From Fibrobacterota bacterium (GTDB taxonomy: Bacteria > Fibrobacterota > Fibrobacteria > UBA11236), in assembly GCA_028287465.1 (NCBI GenBank), contig JAQBPO010000042.1:1-64000 (forward strand): 64,000 bases of DNA, given 5' to 3'. The position numbers were made by a program, and so were the translations under genes. The notes under the pieces are model-generated. The model had not been told where the DNA came from. It worked only from the letters and a program-made list of their open reading frames with translations, and did no database searches. Positions within the stretch are counted from its first letter, which is position 1. Each line of letters starts with the position of its first letter. Positions 25,982-34,889 of the stretch are shown here, one piece after another.

Positions 25982-28165
25982 ATGACTCCGAAAAACGCTC
26001 CCATCGCGCCCACCGCCTGGCGCGCGGCCGCCGGCGCCGCCTTGCATCCCGCCTCGGCCTACCTGCTCGCCGTATGGGTAACCCACGTGGTACTCCGGGC
26101 GGCCGTGCTCTACCGCAAGGACGCCTACGGCTTCCCGTTCGTAGGCAAGCCGGACTGGTACGTCTTCCATGCGATCTCCATCGATTGGCTGTGGATAGCC
26201 GGGTGGTCCCTCCCGTTCCTGGCCGCCATGTTCCTTTCCGCCATGATGTGGTCGGAACGCGGGCGGCGCTGCGCGTTCGGGGCCCTGATCGTATTCCACT
26301 CCGTCCTGCTCCTTTTTACCGTGGTCGATCAGGAAACGATGCGCTTCCTCGGCATGCATCTTGATCTGGGCCTCATGTCCACTTACGGCAATGCCGCGTC
26401 CATCCGGGAAGTGTTCAAGTTCATCGCATCGGACGAGTCGATTCCCTTCCTGCCTTACCTGCTGTTCTGCGGTTGCGTGCCGCTCTCCCTGGCCTTGCAC
26501 TCCTGGTTCCGCGGCCGCGCGTGGGCGGCCGCGCGGCCGATGGCCCTTCCGGTCCCGTCGGTCCTGTTCGGAGGAGCGCTCGTCGCCTACGTATTCCTGA
26601 ACTTCATCTGGACCGGCGGGTTCCGCATGCGTAAGCTGCGCCCTTCCACGGCGACCCTATGGGAGAGCTTGCAGACCAAGCGCGGGAAGCCTCCCGCCCC
26701 GATCGCCCTGGCGCGGATGGGCGGCGAGTTCCGGGCCCAATGGCTGCTGGAACAGGGCGATAGCGCGTACGCGTTCCCGGATACGGCCTATCCGTTCTAC
26801 AAGGTGCCCGCGCAAAGCCTGTGCACGGGGGCCTCCGGCGCCGATCCGTACCGATGCCGCCTGGACGAGGACGGCGACGGATTCCAGGCCGCGGCGGATT
26901 GCGACGATGCCGATCCCAGATCCCATCCGGGCGCCAGGGACCTGCCCGGCAACGGCGTGGACGAGGATTGCGACGGGCTCGACGACCATCCCAAGAATTT
27001 CGTCCTCATCCTCCTGGAATCGCACCGGGGGATCAACGCCGGTTACCTGCGCCCGTTCGGGTCCCTGCCTGGATTCGCCGGCCCCAGCCCCACTCCGGTG
27101 ATGGACAGCCTGGCGAACGGCCATGCGCATGCCTGGACGCGCTTCTCCTGCTCGGGCATCCCTACCATCAACGCCTTGGTGAGCACGCATCTCTCCATCC
27201 TCCAGCATCCCACCCGGTACATCGCCAACGATTTCACCACCTTGCGCCATCGCGCCTTCACGGACGAGCTGGGCCGCCGCGGATACCGCACCCATTTCTT
27301 CTCGGCCGCGGATCCCTCCTGGGACGGCCAGGTCCCGTGGCTCCGCCAATGGTACCAGGGCCTCACCTACGACCGCACGCGCGAAACCGACGATGCCATG
27401 TTCCAGGACATGGCTGGTTGGATGCGGGACAGCCTTTCGGCGGACCGGCCCTTCATGGTCGCGGCCATCACCAAGACCAACCATTACCCGTTCAACGCCG
27501 AGCCGGGCGTGCGCACCCCCGGGCCCGGCGCGGGCCTGCAGGAGAAGATGCGCGCCACCATGGAGTATACGGACGCCTCCGTGGGCCGCTTCCTGGAGGC
27601 GGTGCGCGGGCAGCCCTGGTTCGCGAATACCATCTTCATCATCCTGGCCGATCACGGCTTCCCCCTTTCCGAACATGGCTCGTCCACCATCGGGTACGGC
27701 CTCTATACGGAGTCGGTGTGGATCCCTTTCGTCATGGTCGGGGAGCATCCCAAGCTCGGTCCGGCTGCCCTGCACGATTATCCGGCCAGCCAACTGGATA
27801 TAGGTCCCACGGTGCTGGACCTGGCGGGCATCCGCGCGGAGAACAGTTACCTGGGGCACAGCCTGGTCCGTCCCGCCACGGGCCTGAACAGCCTCAGCTA
27901 TCTGACGCGCGGGGAGCAGGGCACCCTGGAGCATGGTTCCTTCCGCATCCATGGGCCCTTGGGGGCCATGCCGCGGGAGCAGGGGACGGAGGTCTTCAAT
28001 ACCACCGGGGACCGGCTTGAAAGGCAAAACCTCTATCCCGGCGCCGGCAAGGCGATTTACGATTCCTTGATGCCCCTCCTGCGGACCATCGGCGCCCTGA
28101 ATACCTATGCGGTGGAGGCCAATATCCTATGGCCGGATTCGGCGGCTGGGCCGGGGAAGCATTAG
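25982..28165 (+). CDS. Membrane-anchored sulfatase-fold enzyme (LTA-synthase-like) with MopE-type metal-binding insertion
   Basis: A 727-residue protein. The N-terminal half has about five membrane helices; the C-terminal half is an extracytoplasmic alkaline phosphatase/sulfatase domain of the phosphoglycerol or phosphoethanolamine transferase type: LILLESHRG, a likely nucleophile Thr395 in SGIPTINALVSTH, and metal ligands in IILADHGFPLSEHG. Just before the catalytic domain (about residues 294-335) is a Ca-binding-like motif, DEDGDGFQAAADCDDADP then NGVDEDCDGLDD, the pattern of the MopE metal-binding family, rarely seen in this enzyme class. The likely role is decorating envelope polymers with phospho-groups. 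The start is uncertain: ATGs at 25928, 25955 and 25982 are all in frame and none has a clear ribosome-binding site. Confidence 0.82.
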   Translation: MTPKNAPIAPTAWRAAAGAALHPASAYLLAVWVTHVVLRAAVLYRKDAYGFPFVGKPDWYVFHAISIDWLWIAGWSLPFLAAMFLSAMMWSERGRRCAFGALIVFHSVLLLFTVVDQETMRFLGMHLDLGLMSTYGNAASIREVFKFIASDESIPFLPYLLFCGCVPLSLALHSWFRGRAWAAARPMALPVPSVLFGGALVAYVFLNFIWTGGFRMRKLRPSTATLWESLQTKRGKPPAPIALARMGGEFRAQWLLEQGDSAYAFPDTAYPFYKVPAQSLCTGASGADPYRCRLDEDGDGFQAAADCDDADPRSHPGARDLPGNGVDEDCDGLDDHPKNFVLILLESHRGINAGYLRPFGSLPGFAGPSPTPVMDSLANGHAHAWTRFSCSGIPTINALVSTHLSILQHPTRYIANDFTTLRHRAFTDELGRRGYRTHFFSAADPSWDGQVPWLRQWYQGLTYDRTRETDDAMFQDMAGWMRDSLSADRPFMVAAITKTNHYPFNAEPGVRTPGPGAGLQEKMRATMEYTDASVGRFLEAVRGQPWFANTIFIILADHGFPLSEHGSSTIGYGLYTESVWIPFVMVGEHPKLGPAALHDYPASQLDIGPTVLDLAGIRAENSYLGHSLVRPATGLNSLSYLTRGEQGTLEHGSFRIHGPLGAMPREQGTEVFNTTGDRLERQNLYPGAGKAIYDSLMPLLRTIGALNTYAVEANILWPDSAAGPGKH

Positions 28166-28252
28166 GGTAGAGGACGGAAAGTCGGATTTCAGGCCGGTTC
28201 CGGGCTTGGCCCCGGTTGCGGAAGTTGGAATGGGGAAGGGGCGGCCGAGGCC

Positions 28253-28280
28253 TTGAATTTCTCCGGGATTGTGTTAAATT
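28253..28280 (+). promoter_or_regulatory. tRNA-Ala promoter TTGAAT-N16-TAAATT
   Basis: TTGAAT at 28253-28258 and TAAATT at 28275-28280 with a 16-nt spacer; the -10 ends 11 nt before the tRNA 5' end. This and 20241-20268 are the best guide to the housekeeping promoter in this genome. Confidence 0.68.
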
Positions 28281-28291
28281 CTCCCCGCCTT

Positions 28292-28366
<75 letters not shown>

Positions 28367-28367
<1 letters not shown>

Positions 28368-28406
28368 GAAAGCCCCCGGTCTTAGGACTGGGGGCTTTCT
28401 GTTTTC
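28367..28406 (+). terminator. Intrinsic terminator of the tRNA gene
   Basis: AGAAAGCCCCC (28367-28377) pairs over 11 bp with GGGGGCTTTCT (28390-28400), followed by GTTTTC. The stem begins at the last tRNA base, so the primary transcript ends directly after the tRNA. Confidence 0.88.
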
Positions 28407-28435
28407 GGTGTGGAAGTTATTCGGGTTTGGGCCAT

Positions 28436-29305
28436 ATGCCGGAAATCACCATCCTCTCCCTTACCGACACTCTGCCCTTGTCCTGCACGCGCTCCGGCAC
28501 TTGCTGTCATGGCAAATCGGTTTGGCTGAATCCCTGGGAACTCGCGCGCCTGGCCGCGGCCAAAGGCATCCCTCCTCGGGCGTTTCGCGATCGGTATTGC
28601 GAATTCGGCGGCATACGCTTGCGCTTCGACGGACCTGCCGGTTGGAATAACCAGGCCGCCTGCAGCCAATATCTGCCTGGGAGCGGTTGCAGCGTGCATG
28701 CGGGCCGGCCTTTGGCTTGCCGGTTATACCCTTTGGGTCGGCAAGGACAGGGAGGACGGTTCCAGTATATCCATCAAGGCTCCGGGTTTCCCTGTTTGGA
28801 AGGATGCCCCGATGTCGTAAAGCTGCCTCATATGACGGTGGCGGCCTATCTCGCCGGTCAAGATACGAAGTCCAGTGAAACCGCTCAGGATGAATACCTG
28901 GAACTGATGCAGCGATTGGCCGACGGTGCGTTCGGCCTGCTTTTGGAAACCGGTCTGGCCGCATCCGGCGACACGCGGACCTTGGGCCTTTGGCGCGAAC
29001 TGGGCTCTTCACCTCCGGAAGACTTGGCGAAGCGCCTGGGTCCGGAATGGTTGGATCGGCTGATGCTTCCGGATCTGGGTGACGGTTTCGATAGCCCAAC
29101 GGATTTTTGCCGTCGCCATTTCGAAATGCTCGATGGGCAGACCCAATCCTCCTTCGGCGCTTTGGGGGATTTCGATGCGGTCCGGGAAGCCTCGGGATTG
29201 CTGATGGGGCTCGCCTTGCATCTGGGCCGTGCGGTAGGCGCCGATCCCGCCGACCTTATCGGACATTGGATCGGGACGGCAAGGGGACTTGGGGCGCTCG
29301 AATAG
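28436..29305 (+). CDS. YkgJ-type cysteine-cluster protein (Zn/Fe chelating)
   Basis: A 289-residue protein with the cysteine arrangement of the YkgJ/FliB-like family: CTRSGTCCHG at residues 17-26, CSQYLPGSGCSVHAGRPLACRLYP in the middle and FPCLEG. These cysteines are thought to bind zinc or an iron-sulfur cluster; the function is unknown. The N-terminal third is the conserved domain; the rest is helical and not recognised. Codon use is visibly less GC-biased than in its neighbours (more TTG, GGT and GAT), which may indicate later acquisition. The start is the ATG 30 nt after the tRNA terminator. Confidence 0.8.
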   Translation: MPEITILSLTDTLPLSCTRSGTCCHGKSVWLNPWELARLAAAKGIPPRAFRDRYCEFGGIRLRFDGPAGWNNQAACSQYLPGSGCSVHAGRPLACRLYPLGRQGQGGRFQYIHQGSGFPCLEGCPDVVKLPHMTVAAYLAGQDTKSSETAQDEYLELMQRLADGAFGLLLETGLAASGDTRTLGLWRELGSSPPEDLAKRLGPEWLDRLMLPDLGDGFDSPTDFCRRHFEMLDGQTQSSFGALGDFDAVREASGLLMGLALHLGRAVGADPADLIGHWIGTARGLGALE

Positions 29306-29354
29306 TCTACTTGGCTCCACCATTCAATCGGTGGTTCTATGCACCAGGAATCAG

Positions 29355-29383
29355 GGGGGTCAGCTTTCGCCAACCCCCTTTTT
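29355..29383 (+). terminator. Intrinsic terminator after the YkgJ-like gene
   Basis: GGGGGT (29355-29360) pairs with ACCCCC (29373-29378), followed by five T residues (29379-29383). It ends the plus-strand gene at 29305, before the convergent lipoprotein gene. Confidence 0.8.
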
Positions 29384-29398
29384 CGCGGCCATTTCGAT

Positions 29399-29668
29399 TC
29401 AGCGGCCCAGGTCGTTTACGTCCCCGATCACGCGATCGAGCTTCTTGCCGGTTTTCTCGGCTTCACCGGCCGGTGGAGCATCGTGGATAATGACCGGGGT
29501 CTCATGGACGATTACCGGGGTCTTCTCGATTACTTGGACTTTCTCGACCGATGCTTTTTTCGAGCATGCCATGGTGCCGGTAATGCAAAAGGTGGCCAGT
29601 ATCGCGAATAGAACGCTTTGCTTTTTGATAGAATCTCCGGATTGGTGTAAGAGGGCACTAGGCCCCAC
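29399..29668 (-). CDS. Small lipoprotein
   Basis: A short lipoprotein: KKQSVLFAILATFCITGTMAC is a lipoprotein signal with lipobox TMAC, followed by a charged segment (SKKASVEKVQVIEKTPVIVHE) and VIIHDAPPAG. The mature part is about 55 residues, of unknown function, perhaps an entericidin-like or periplasmic tether protein. No ATG exists near the signal peptide. A GTG at 29668 gives the coordinates listed. However, an ATC codon (29629-29627) directly before KKQSV has GGAG 5 nt upstream and would give a textbook signal peptide, so a non-AUG start is possible. Confidence 0.68.
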   Translation of the reverse strand: MGPSALLHQSGDSIKKQSVLFAILATFCITGTMACSKKASVEKVQVIEKTPVIVHETPVIIHDAPPAGEAEKTGKKLDRVIGDVNDLGR

Positions 29669-29845
29669 CCGGAAACAACCTTCTTCGGTAAAGAAAACCA
29701 ACACATGATTGCAAAAGGTCCTTTATATATGAGGAGCGCGCAGGTTGTCCCGGCGCCGTTGGCGGGAAGAAATGTTCCGGCCCCGGACCGCCTCTTCATG
29801 CTACATTCCCTGCCAGCCTGCTCTTAGGTGATACGTGGGGTAAAA

Positions 29846-31942
29846 ATGAGCGTCGCATCGAACCGGAAATGGATTTGGATTTCGATGATGGCGGCTTTCT
29901 TCCTCCCGCCACGGCCCGGATTCGCGCAAGCCAATCCTGATACCTATTTCCTTTCATCCGGTTTCGCTCCCTACAATACCATCCCCCTCCTTCTGGGCAA
30001 CGGATTTACGGCAACGGGTGGCAAGGCCACCGTGACGCTGATAGGCAACGAGGCGTCCAATACCGGATACCTGTACGTGGTGGATCCGGTCACCGGCGAG
30101 GTCAGGTTCCTGTTCTCGAACAAGGACGCCAAGGGTACGGTGATGGATTTGGGCATCTACCCGAAGGGCGCTCCGGTGGTTTTCCTGTACGTGGCGGATA
30201 AAGCCAAGATGACTCCGAAAAAATATACCGGAGCCAATACCGCCGGGAATTACGATTTCGATGGCGATCCCGCGCTCAAAGGCATGGCGATCAACCATGG
30301 CGCCATGCCGGTCAGCGGAGAAACGAACAATAAGGAAGACCACCGTTGGGCGATCGCCGGGCGCGCGAATTGCTCCGACGTGGTATTCGGTTTCGAGGAT
30401 GTGGCGGGAGGGGACTACGATTACAATGATATCGTCTTCCTGGTGGGCGGAGTGCGGTTGGACTCGGAAATCAAGCTGCCCGCGCCCGTCATCAGCGGAA
30501 AAACGCCGTTCCGGGACTCGGCCACGGTAACCCTTACGCTACCCCCGCTATCCCCTGCCACCACCCGCATCTACTTCACCGTGGACGGCAGCGCTCCCTC
30601 GGTCAATGCGACGGGCGTTCCCCAGGGCGCCACGCGCGAATACCTCGCGCCCTTCCTCCTGACCGCCGAAGCCACCGTCAAGGCCTTTACCTGGAAGCCC
30701 AACGGGAGCGCGGATTCCTGCGGCGGCTCGGTAGTCTACGCGGGCAGCGAGGTGGCGTCCACGGCATTCACCAAGGAGAAGGTGACGAAGACCGCCTCCG
30801 GCGTATACCTGGATCGGAACGGCGACGGCCGCATCGACGCGGCGCGCATCACCTTGGCCGCGGCCAGGGATAAGCTTCCCGCCGCCCTGACCTTGGAAGA
30901 TCCGTTCCAACCCGGGCATACCATCTCGGTCGCCCCCGGTCGCCTGTCCTTCGACCCCGCCGATGGGCTGGTCCTGGTCGCGCAGTTCCCGGAACAGCCT
31001 TTCCAGTTCGGCACCGCCTTCCCGGACGGTCCCTACGGCCGCTTCCCCTCCGGGCCGGAAGGGTATGACGATATCCCCTTCGTCATCAGGGACGCGGTAG
31101 GTCCGGTGGTGATTTCCGCGGAAGCGAAGCCCAGCCGGCCAGGCACCCCGGATATCCTGAAGATCGTGCTCTCGGAGGATATCAAGGTGGAAGCGGGAGA
31201 TAAGAAGTTCCCTTTTTCGGCCTTGCACCCGAACGGAGCGGAATTCGGTCCGGGAGTCGTCTTGACCGGCGTCGAAAGCCTGGGCGGAAAGGGCTACGAA
31301 TTCACCTTGGCCGCCGGATCAGGCCCGCAACCCGGAGACAGCCTCAAGCTGATCGGCGTGCCGACCCTCACCGACACCCGGGGTAACCAAAGCAATATGG
31401 GGTATTACGTGCCCGTCGGAGGCCTGCTCACCATATCCATCCAAGGCGGCGATTACGTGGTCGGCGAGAAAATCGATCGTCCCGTGCCCTTGAAGATCAA
31501 CGTTTCCGTGGTCGAGATCGTCGATCCGAAAACGGGCCGGACCGGAGACTGCCTGGACTGCAGGACCGGGGAATGGAAGTCGGCCGACCCGAAGCGCCCG
31601 GATGCCTTCACCAGGGCCCCGGAATTGAAAGTCAGCGCCAAGGGCGGGTTCGATTTCGATTTCAGGGTATTCGACCATTTCGGGCAGGTCGTGAACCGGG
31701 CCAAAGGCACCGTATCGGAAGGCATGCTCCGGGATGTGAAAGCGGATCCGCAGGGATACAAGAACGTGGCCTTGCGTTGGTACCCGGTCAGCGAGAGCGG
31801 CCAGCACGTGGGTACGGGCGTCTATATCATGATGGGTACGGTAACCGTGGAGCCGACCCAGGTGCAGGGGCCGGTGGGCGGAACCGTGCGCGTCGGCGGC
31901 AGCCGCGACAGGATAAACGTGCGGCTGGGTTACGTCCGGTAG
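29846..31942 (+). CDS. Secreted DUF4114-domain protein with possible cell-surface sorting tail
   Basis: A 698-residue secreted protein. The signal peptide ends near PGFAQA. A DUF4114 domain lies at about residues 60-215, with its acidic end FGFEDVAGGDYDYNDIVF, possibly calcium-binding. Next is a chitobiase C-terminal-like module (about 225-320, IYFTVDGSAPSVN), then Ig-like segments; EF-hand-like DRNGDGRIDAAR is near residue 330. The C-terminus (FRVFDHFGQVVNRA then HVGTGVYIMMGTV) resembles FlgD-like or type IX secretion sorting domains. A TACATT hexamer (29802-29807) may be the -10. It stands alone between two intergenic regions; role in surface adhesion or polysaccharide binding is inferred. 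Confidence 0.78.
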   Translation: MSVASNRKWIWISMMAAFFLPPRPGFAQANPDTYFLSSGFAPYNTIPLLLGNGFTATGGKATVTLIGNEASNTGYLYVVDPVTGEVRFLFSNKDAKGTVMDLGIYPKGAPVVFLYVADKAKMTPKKYTGANTAGNYDFDGDPALKGMAINHGAMPVSGETNNKEDHRWAIAGRANCSDVVFGFEDVAGGDYDYNDIVFLVGGVRLDSEIKLPAPVISGKTPFRDSATVTLTLPPLSPATTRIYFTVDGSAPSVNATGVPQGATREYLAPFLLTAEATVKAFTWKPNGSADSCGGSVVYAGSEVASTAFTKEKVTKTASGVYLDRNGDGRIDAARITLAAARDKLPAALTLEDPFQPGHTISVAPGRLSFDPADGLVLVAQFPEQPFQFGTAFPDGPYGRFPSGPEGYDDIPFVIRDAVGPVVISAEAKPSRPGTPDILKIVLSEDIKVEAGDKKFPFSALHPNGAEFGPGVVLTGVESLGGKGYEFTLAAGSGPQPGDSLKLIGVPTLTDTRGNQSNMGYYVPVGGLLTISIQGGDYVVGEKIDRPVPLKINVSVVEIVDPKTGRTGDCLDCRTGEWKSADPKRPDAFTRAPELKVSAKGGFDFDFRVFDHFGQVVNRAKGTVSEGMLRDVKADPQGYKNVALRWYPVSESGQHVGTGVYIMMGTVTVEPTQVQGPVGGTVRVGGSRDRINVRLGYVR

Positions 31943-31989
31943 GTTCCCGTCGGGGAATTCGGGATGTTGGGGATAATGGAGGCCGTAGC

Positions 31990-32051
31990 GTTTACAGGTG
32001 TAAACGGGCGGAGGTTTCCGGCCCCCTGAAAACCCCTTTTACCGGTAGATT
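31990..32051 (+). promoter_or_regulatory. Operator GTTTACA-GG-TGTAAAC and -10 TAGATT of the first TIGR02147 operon
   Basis: A perfect 16-bp palindrome (31990-32005), then exactly 40 nt, then TAGATT (32046-32051), 33 nt before the start at 32085. The -35 position (about 32023-32028, CCCCTG) is non-consensus, suggesting that the promoter depends on an activator bound at the palindrome. The same arrangement recurs at 34890-34951. Confidence 0.72.
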
Positions 32052-32084
32052 TCCCGGACGGGCGTTTCGTCCCGGCGGGGATCC

Positions 32085-32912
32085 ATGGAAGACATCTATG
32101 AATATTCGGATTACCGCCTGTTCATCAAGGACTATTACGATCGCAACAAAGCGGTCAATGCGGCTTTCTCCTATCGGTACCTGGCCGAAAAGGCCGGCAT
32201 CAATTCCGCGCCCTTCTTCAAGTTCCTGATCGAGGGCAAACGCAACCTCACCAAGAGTTCCATGCTCAAGATCTGTTCGGCCCTCGGGCTCAAGGACAAG
32301 GAAGCCGAATACTTCGAGCATCTGGTGTTCTTCAACCAGGCCAAGACCGTGCGGGAGAAGAACCAGTTCTTCGATCGCCTCATCGCCCTCCAGAAGGCGC
32401 GCAACGTCATGCGCATCCGCCAGGATCAATACGCCTACTTCCGCGACTGGCACCATTGCATCATCCGCGAACTGGCGGCCATGGGCGGCTTCAAGGACGA
32501 CTTCGCCGCCTTGGGCCGGATGCTCAACCCGGCCATCAGCGCGGAAAAGGCGGAGGAATCGATCCAGCTGGTGCTGGAGTTGGGATTCCTCAGGAAGGAG
32601 GACGGGCGCTATATCCAGGCCGAGCCCCTGCTCACGACCGGGTTCGGCATCCAGAGCTACCAGATCATCCGCCACCAGGTTAAGATGCTGGAAATGGCCA
32701 TCGAGGCCTTCGAGCGCTGTCCGCCCGAGGATCGGATCTCCTCTTCCACCACCTTGAGCCTTTCCCGCAAGACCTTCGAGAAGGTGATCGGCAAGATGCG
32801 GGATTTCCGCACCCTGGTCATGGAGATGGCGCGCCAGGATGAAAGCCCTGAGGCCGTATTCCAGATGACCATGAACCTGTTCACCGTGACGCGCAAGCGG
32901 GCGGGGGCATGA
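32085..32912 (+). CDS. TIGR02147 family protein, putative transcription regulator
   Basis: A 275-residue protein of TIGR02147, a family I recall as expanded in Fibrobacter. It begins MEDIYEYSDYRLFIKDYY; a helix-turn-helix-like region follows at about residues 28-70 (RYLAEKAGINSAPFFKFLI, GKRNLTKSSMLKICSALGL). The remainder is helical with a winged-helix-like middle (ELGFLRKEDGRYI). The family's function is not established; DNA binding is inferred from the N-terminus. It overlaps the downstream lipoprotein gene by 4 nt (ATGA), the same layout as the paralogue pair at 55477/56301, which suggests regulator and lipoprotein form one functional unit. Confidence 0.85.
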   Translation: MEDIYEYSDYRLFIKDYYDRNKAVNAAFSYRYLAEKAGINSAPFFKFLIEGKRNLTKSSMLKICSALGLKDKEAEYFEHLVFFNQAKTVREKNQFFDRLIALQKARNVMRIRQDQYAYFRDWHHCIIRELAAMGGFKDDFAALGRMLNPAISAEKAEESIQLVLELGFLRKEDGRYIQAEPLLTTGFGIQSYQIIRHQVKMLEMAIEAFERCPPEDRISSSTTLSLSRKTFEKVIGKMRDFRTLVMEMARQDESPEAVFQMTMNLFTVTRKRAGA

Positions 32913-34861
32913 TGCGGGCATTTCGGCGGGCTCTCAAGGCTTACATGCTTTTGGCGGCGGCAATGGCCGCCCTGATGTCGGGCTGCGGCCGGGACGCTCC
33001 GGTGGCCGGCGGGGCCACGGATACGGAAACCGGCGGGGCCAAGGCCTTCGGCCGCATCGAATTGCCGGGCGGCGCGCCTGCGGCTTGCGCCATGGTGGAG
33101 ATGCGTTCGAGCGGCTTCCTCAAAGAGCCCCTGGAATCGGTTCCCTCCTCGAAGGGCGCGCGCAGGGCCCTGGCCGACGGACAGGGCCTCTTCCGGTTCG
33201 ATTCCGTGGCCGCCGGCACCTACCGATTCGAAGCCCGATGCGGCGACAGCCTGTCGGCCGCCTTCGAGGGTACCTTCGCCGATACCTCCGCCCGGTTGGA
33301 ATTCCCGGCCGTGGCGCTCAAGGCTCCGGGACGGGTGCGCGGCCGCGTTCTCTATGCGGACGGGGTACGGCGGCCGTCCCTGGTCCGGGTTTACGGCTCC
33401 TCCCATTCCGCGGCCACGGACACCACGGGCGCTTTCGTGCTCGGCGGGATGCCCGAGGGCGTATACGATCTGCGGGTTTCCAGCCTATCTCCTTTCCAGG
33501 ACAGCGTGGACGTGAAGGGCGTGAGGGTGAAGGCCGATTCCGGAACCATGGCCGCCGACGTGATCCTGGGCCAACGGCTGAAGCAGGGCTTCGAGGTCGC
33601 GGACGGGCAACTGCGGGTGCCGGGCCTGGCATTGGGTGGAGCGGTCATCTACGACAATGATCGCTTCGACAATACCGCCGATGACGAATTCCTGTGGGCC
33701 CTCGCCAGCCAGGGACGCGTGGACCTGCGCGGGCAAATCCTGCCGGGCGTGGCCGCGGCCGATCCGGACAGCTTCCGTTCCTACCACCGTAACAGCCTGC
33801 GCGAACTGCGCTTGGCGCGGCAAGCGGGCATGCGCAATCTTCCCGAACCTTTGCCCGGCGCCTTCGGGAGGCTGTCCCTGCCGCCTTCCGGCCGCTGGGA
33901 GGACATCCAGCCCCTGCCGAGCCCGGGCAGCGCCCTTATCGCCGCCGAGGCCGCGAAGGCTTCGCCTGACCGGCCCCTTCTCTTCCTGGCCGGCGGTCCC
34001 ATGACCACCTTGGCGTCCGCCATCCTTTCCGATCCCTCCATCGCTGAGCGCATCTTGGTCTTCGCCACTTTCAATTTCAATCGCCCCGAGGAGGATTCCC
34101 TGGCGGTTTTCGTGGTGGCCAAGTCCTGCCGCCTGGTGGAATGGGGCACGGGGTATACCTGGGACAGCGCTTTGGCCAGGCTGGAAAGGCCCGCAATGCC
34201 TGCAATGACCGGCAGCCGCTTCGGCGAGGAAATCCTTTCGCGCTATGCGGCCCCGGCCTCGCCCTTCGCCTTTTTCGGCGACCTGTCCGGCATCGCGTTC
34301 GCTTACGATCCCAAGGTCTTGCGGACCGCCCTTGCCGCGAACCTCCCGGCTCCTGGAAGCGATCCGGTCCCCGCCGCGGCTACCGCCGCGACCTTCGACC
34401 TCATCGCCGTGCCTGCCGGAGCCACGGATTTCCAGGCCATCCAGGCGGCTTATTTCGGGGTCGTGTCCTCGGCCGGGGCCTATCATCCCTGGGGCCCGGG
34501 GGATACCATCCAGGCCGAAGCCTATTCCGGCCATGCGGCCGATACCGCATGGAAGGTGGAGGCTTCCGGAGAAAGCGGCGCCGAAGCGCTGCCGGGCCTG
34601 GCGTCCGGGGCCTGGGCCGAGTACCGCGTGCGAGGCGGCTCCGGCTTGCATAAGCTCGAGTTGCGTTGCCGCAATCCTTCCGGGGGTCACTTGGAGGTTT
34701 CCGTGGGCGGGGCCGCGCCCTTACGCGCGGACATCGCCGCGGCACCGTATTGGAATACGCAATCCGTGGTGATCCGCCTTAGCGGCGGCCTCGATACCCT
34801 GCGCGTCACCTCCGGCGCGGACGGCCTCGACCTGGATTGGCTGCGCCTCTCGCTCCCCTAG
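32909..34861 (+). CDS. Large lipoprotein with nucleoside-hydrolase-like core and CBM6-like C-terminus
   Basis: A 650-residue lipoprotein (lipobox MSGC near residue 26, then a linker DTETGGAKAFGRI). The N-terminal part contains two carboxypeptidase-regulatory-like beta modules (about 45-215: FRFDSVAAGTYRFEARC, GAFVLGGMPEGVYDLRVSS). The middle has VIYDNDRFDNTADDEFLWAL and RVDLRGQI, an Asp pattern like the metal site of inosine-uridine nucleoside hydrolases; with FLAGGPMTTLASAI this suggests a hydrolase or sugar-binding fold. The last 130 residues (DTIQAEAYSGH, GAWAEYRVRGG, LDLDWLRLSL) match a CBM6/35-like sugar-binding module. It is translated with the TIGR02147 gene and probably senses or binds glycan at the cell surface. 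Confidence 0.72.
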   Translation: MMRAFRRALKAYMLLAAAMAALMSGCGRDAPVAGGATDTETGGAKAFGRIELPGGAPAACAMVEMRSSGFLKEPLESVPSSKGARRALADGQGLFRFDSVAAGTYRFEARCGDSLSAAFEGTFADTSARLEFPAVALKAPGRVRGRVLYADGVRRPSLVRVYGSSHSAATDTTGAFVLGGMPEGVYDLRVSSLSPFQDSVDVKGVRVKADSGTMAADVILGQRLKQGFEVADGQLRVPGLALGGAVIYDNDRFDNTADDEFLWALASQGRVDLRGQILPGVAAADPDSFRSYHRNSLRELRLARQAGMRNLPEPLPGAFGRLSLPPSGRWEDIQPLPSPGSALIAAEAAKASPDRPLLFLAGGPMTTLASAILSDPSIAERILVFATFNFNRPEEDSLAVFVVAKSCRLVEWGTGYTWDSALARLERPAMPAMTGSRFGEEILSRYAAPASPFAFFGDLSGIAFAYDPKVLRTALAANLPAPGSDPVPAAATAATFDLIAVPAGATDFQAIQAAYFGVVSSAGAYHPWGPGDTIQAEAYSGHAADTAWKVEASGESGAEALPGLASGAWAEYRVRGGSGLHKLELRCRNPSGGHLEVSVGGAAPLRADIAAAPYWNTQSVVIRLSGGLDTLRVTSGADGLDLDWLRLSLP

Positions 34862-34889
34862 TCCCGCTTCCGCCAGAGCCGCCTTGGCC

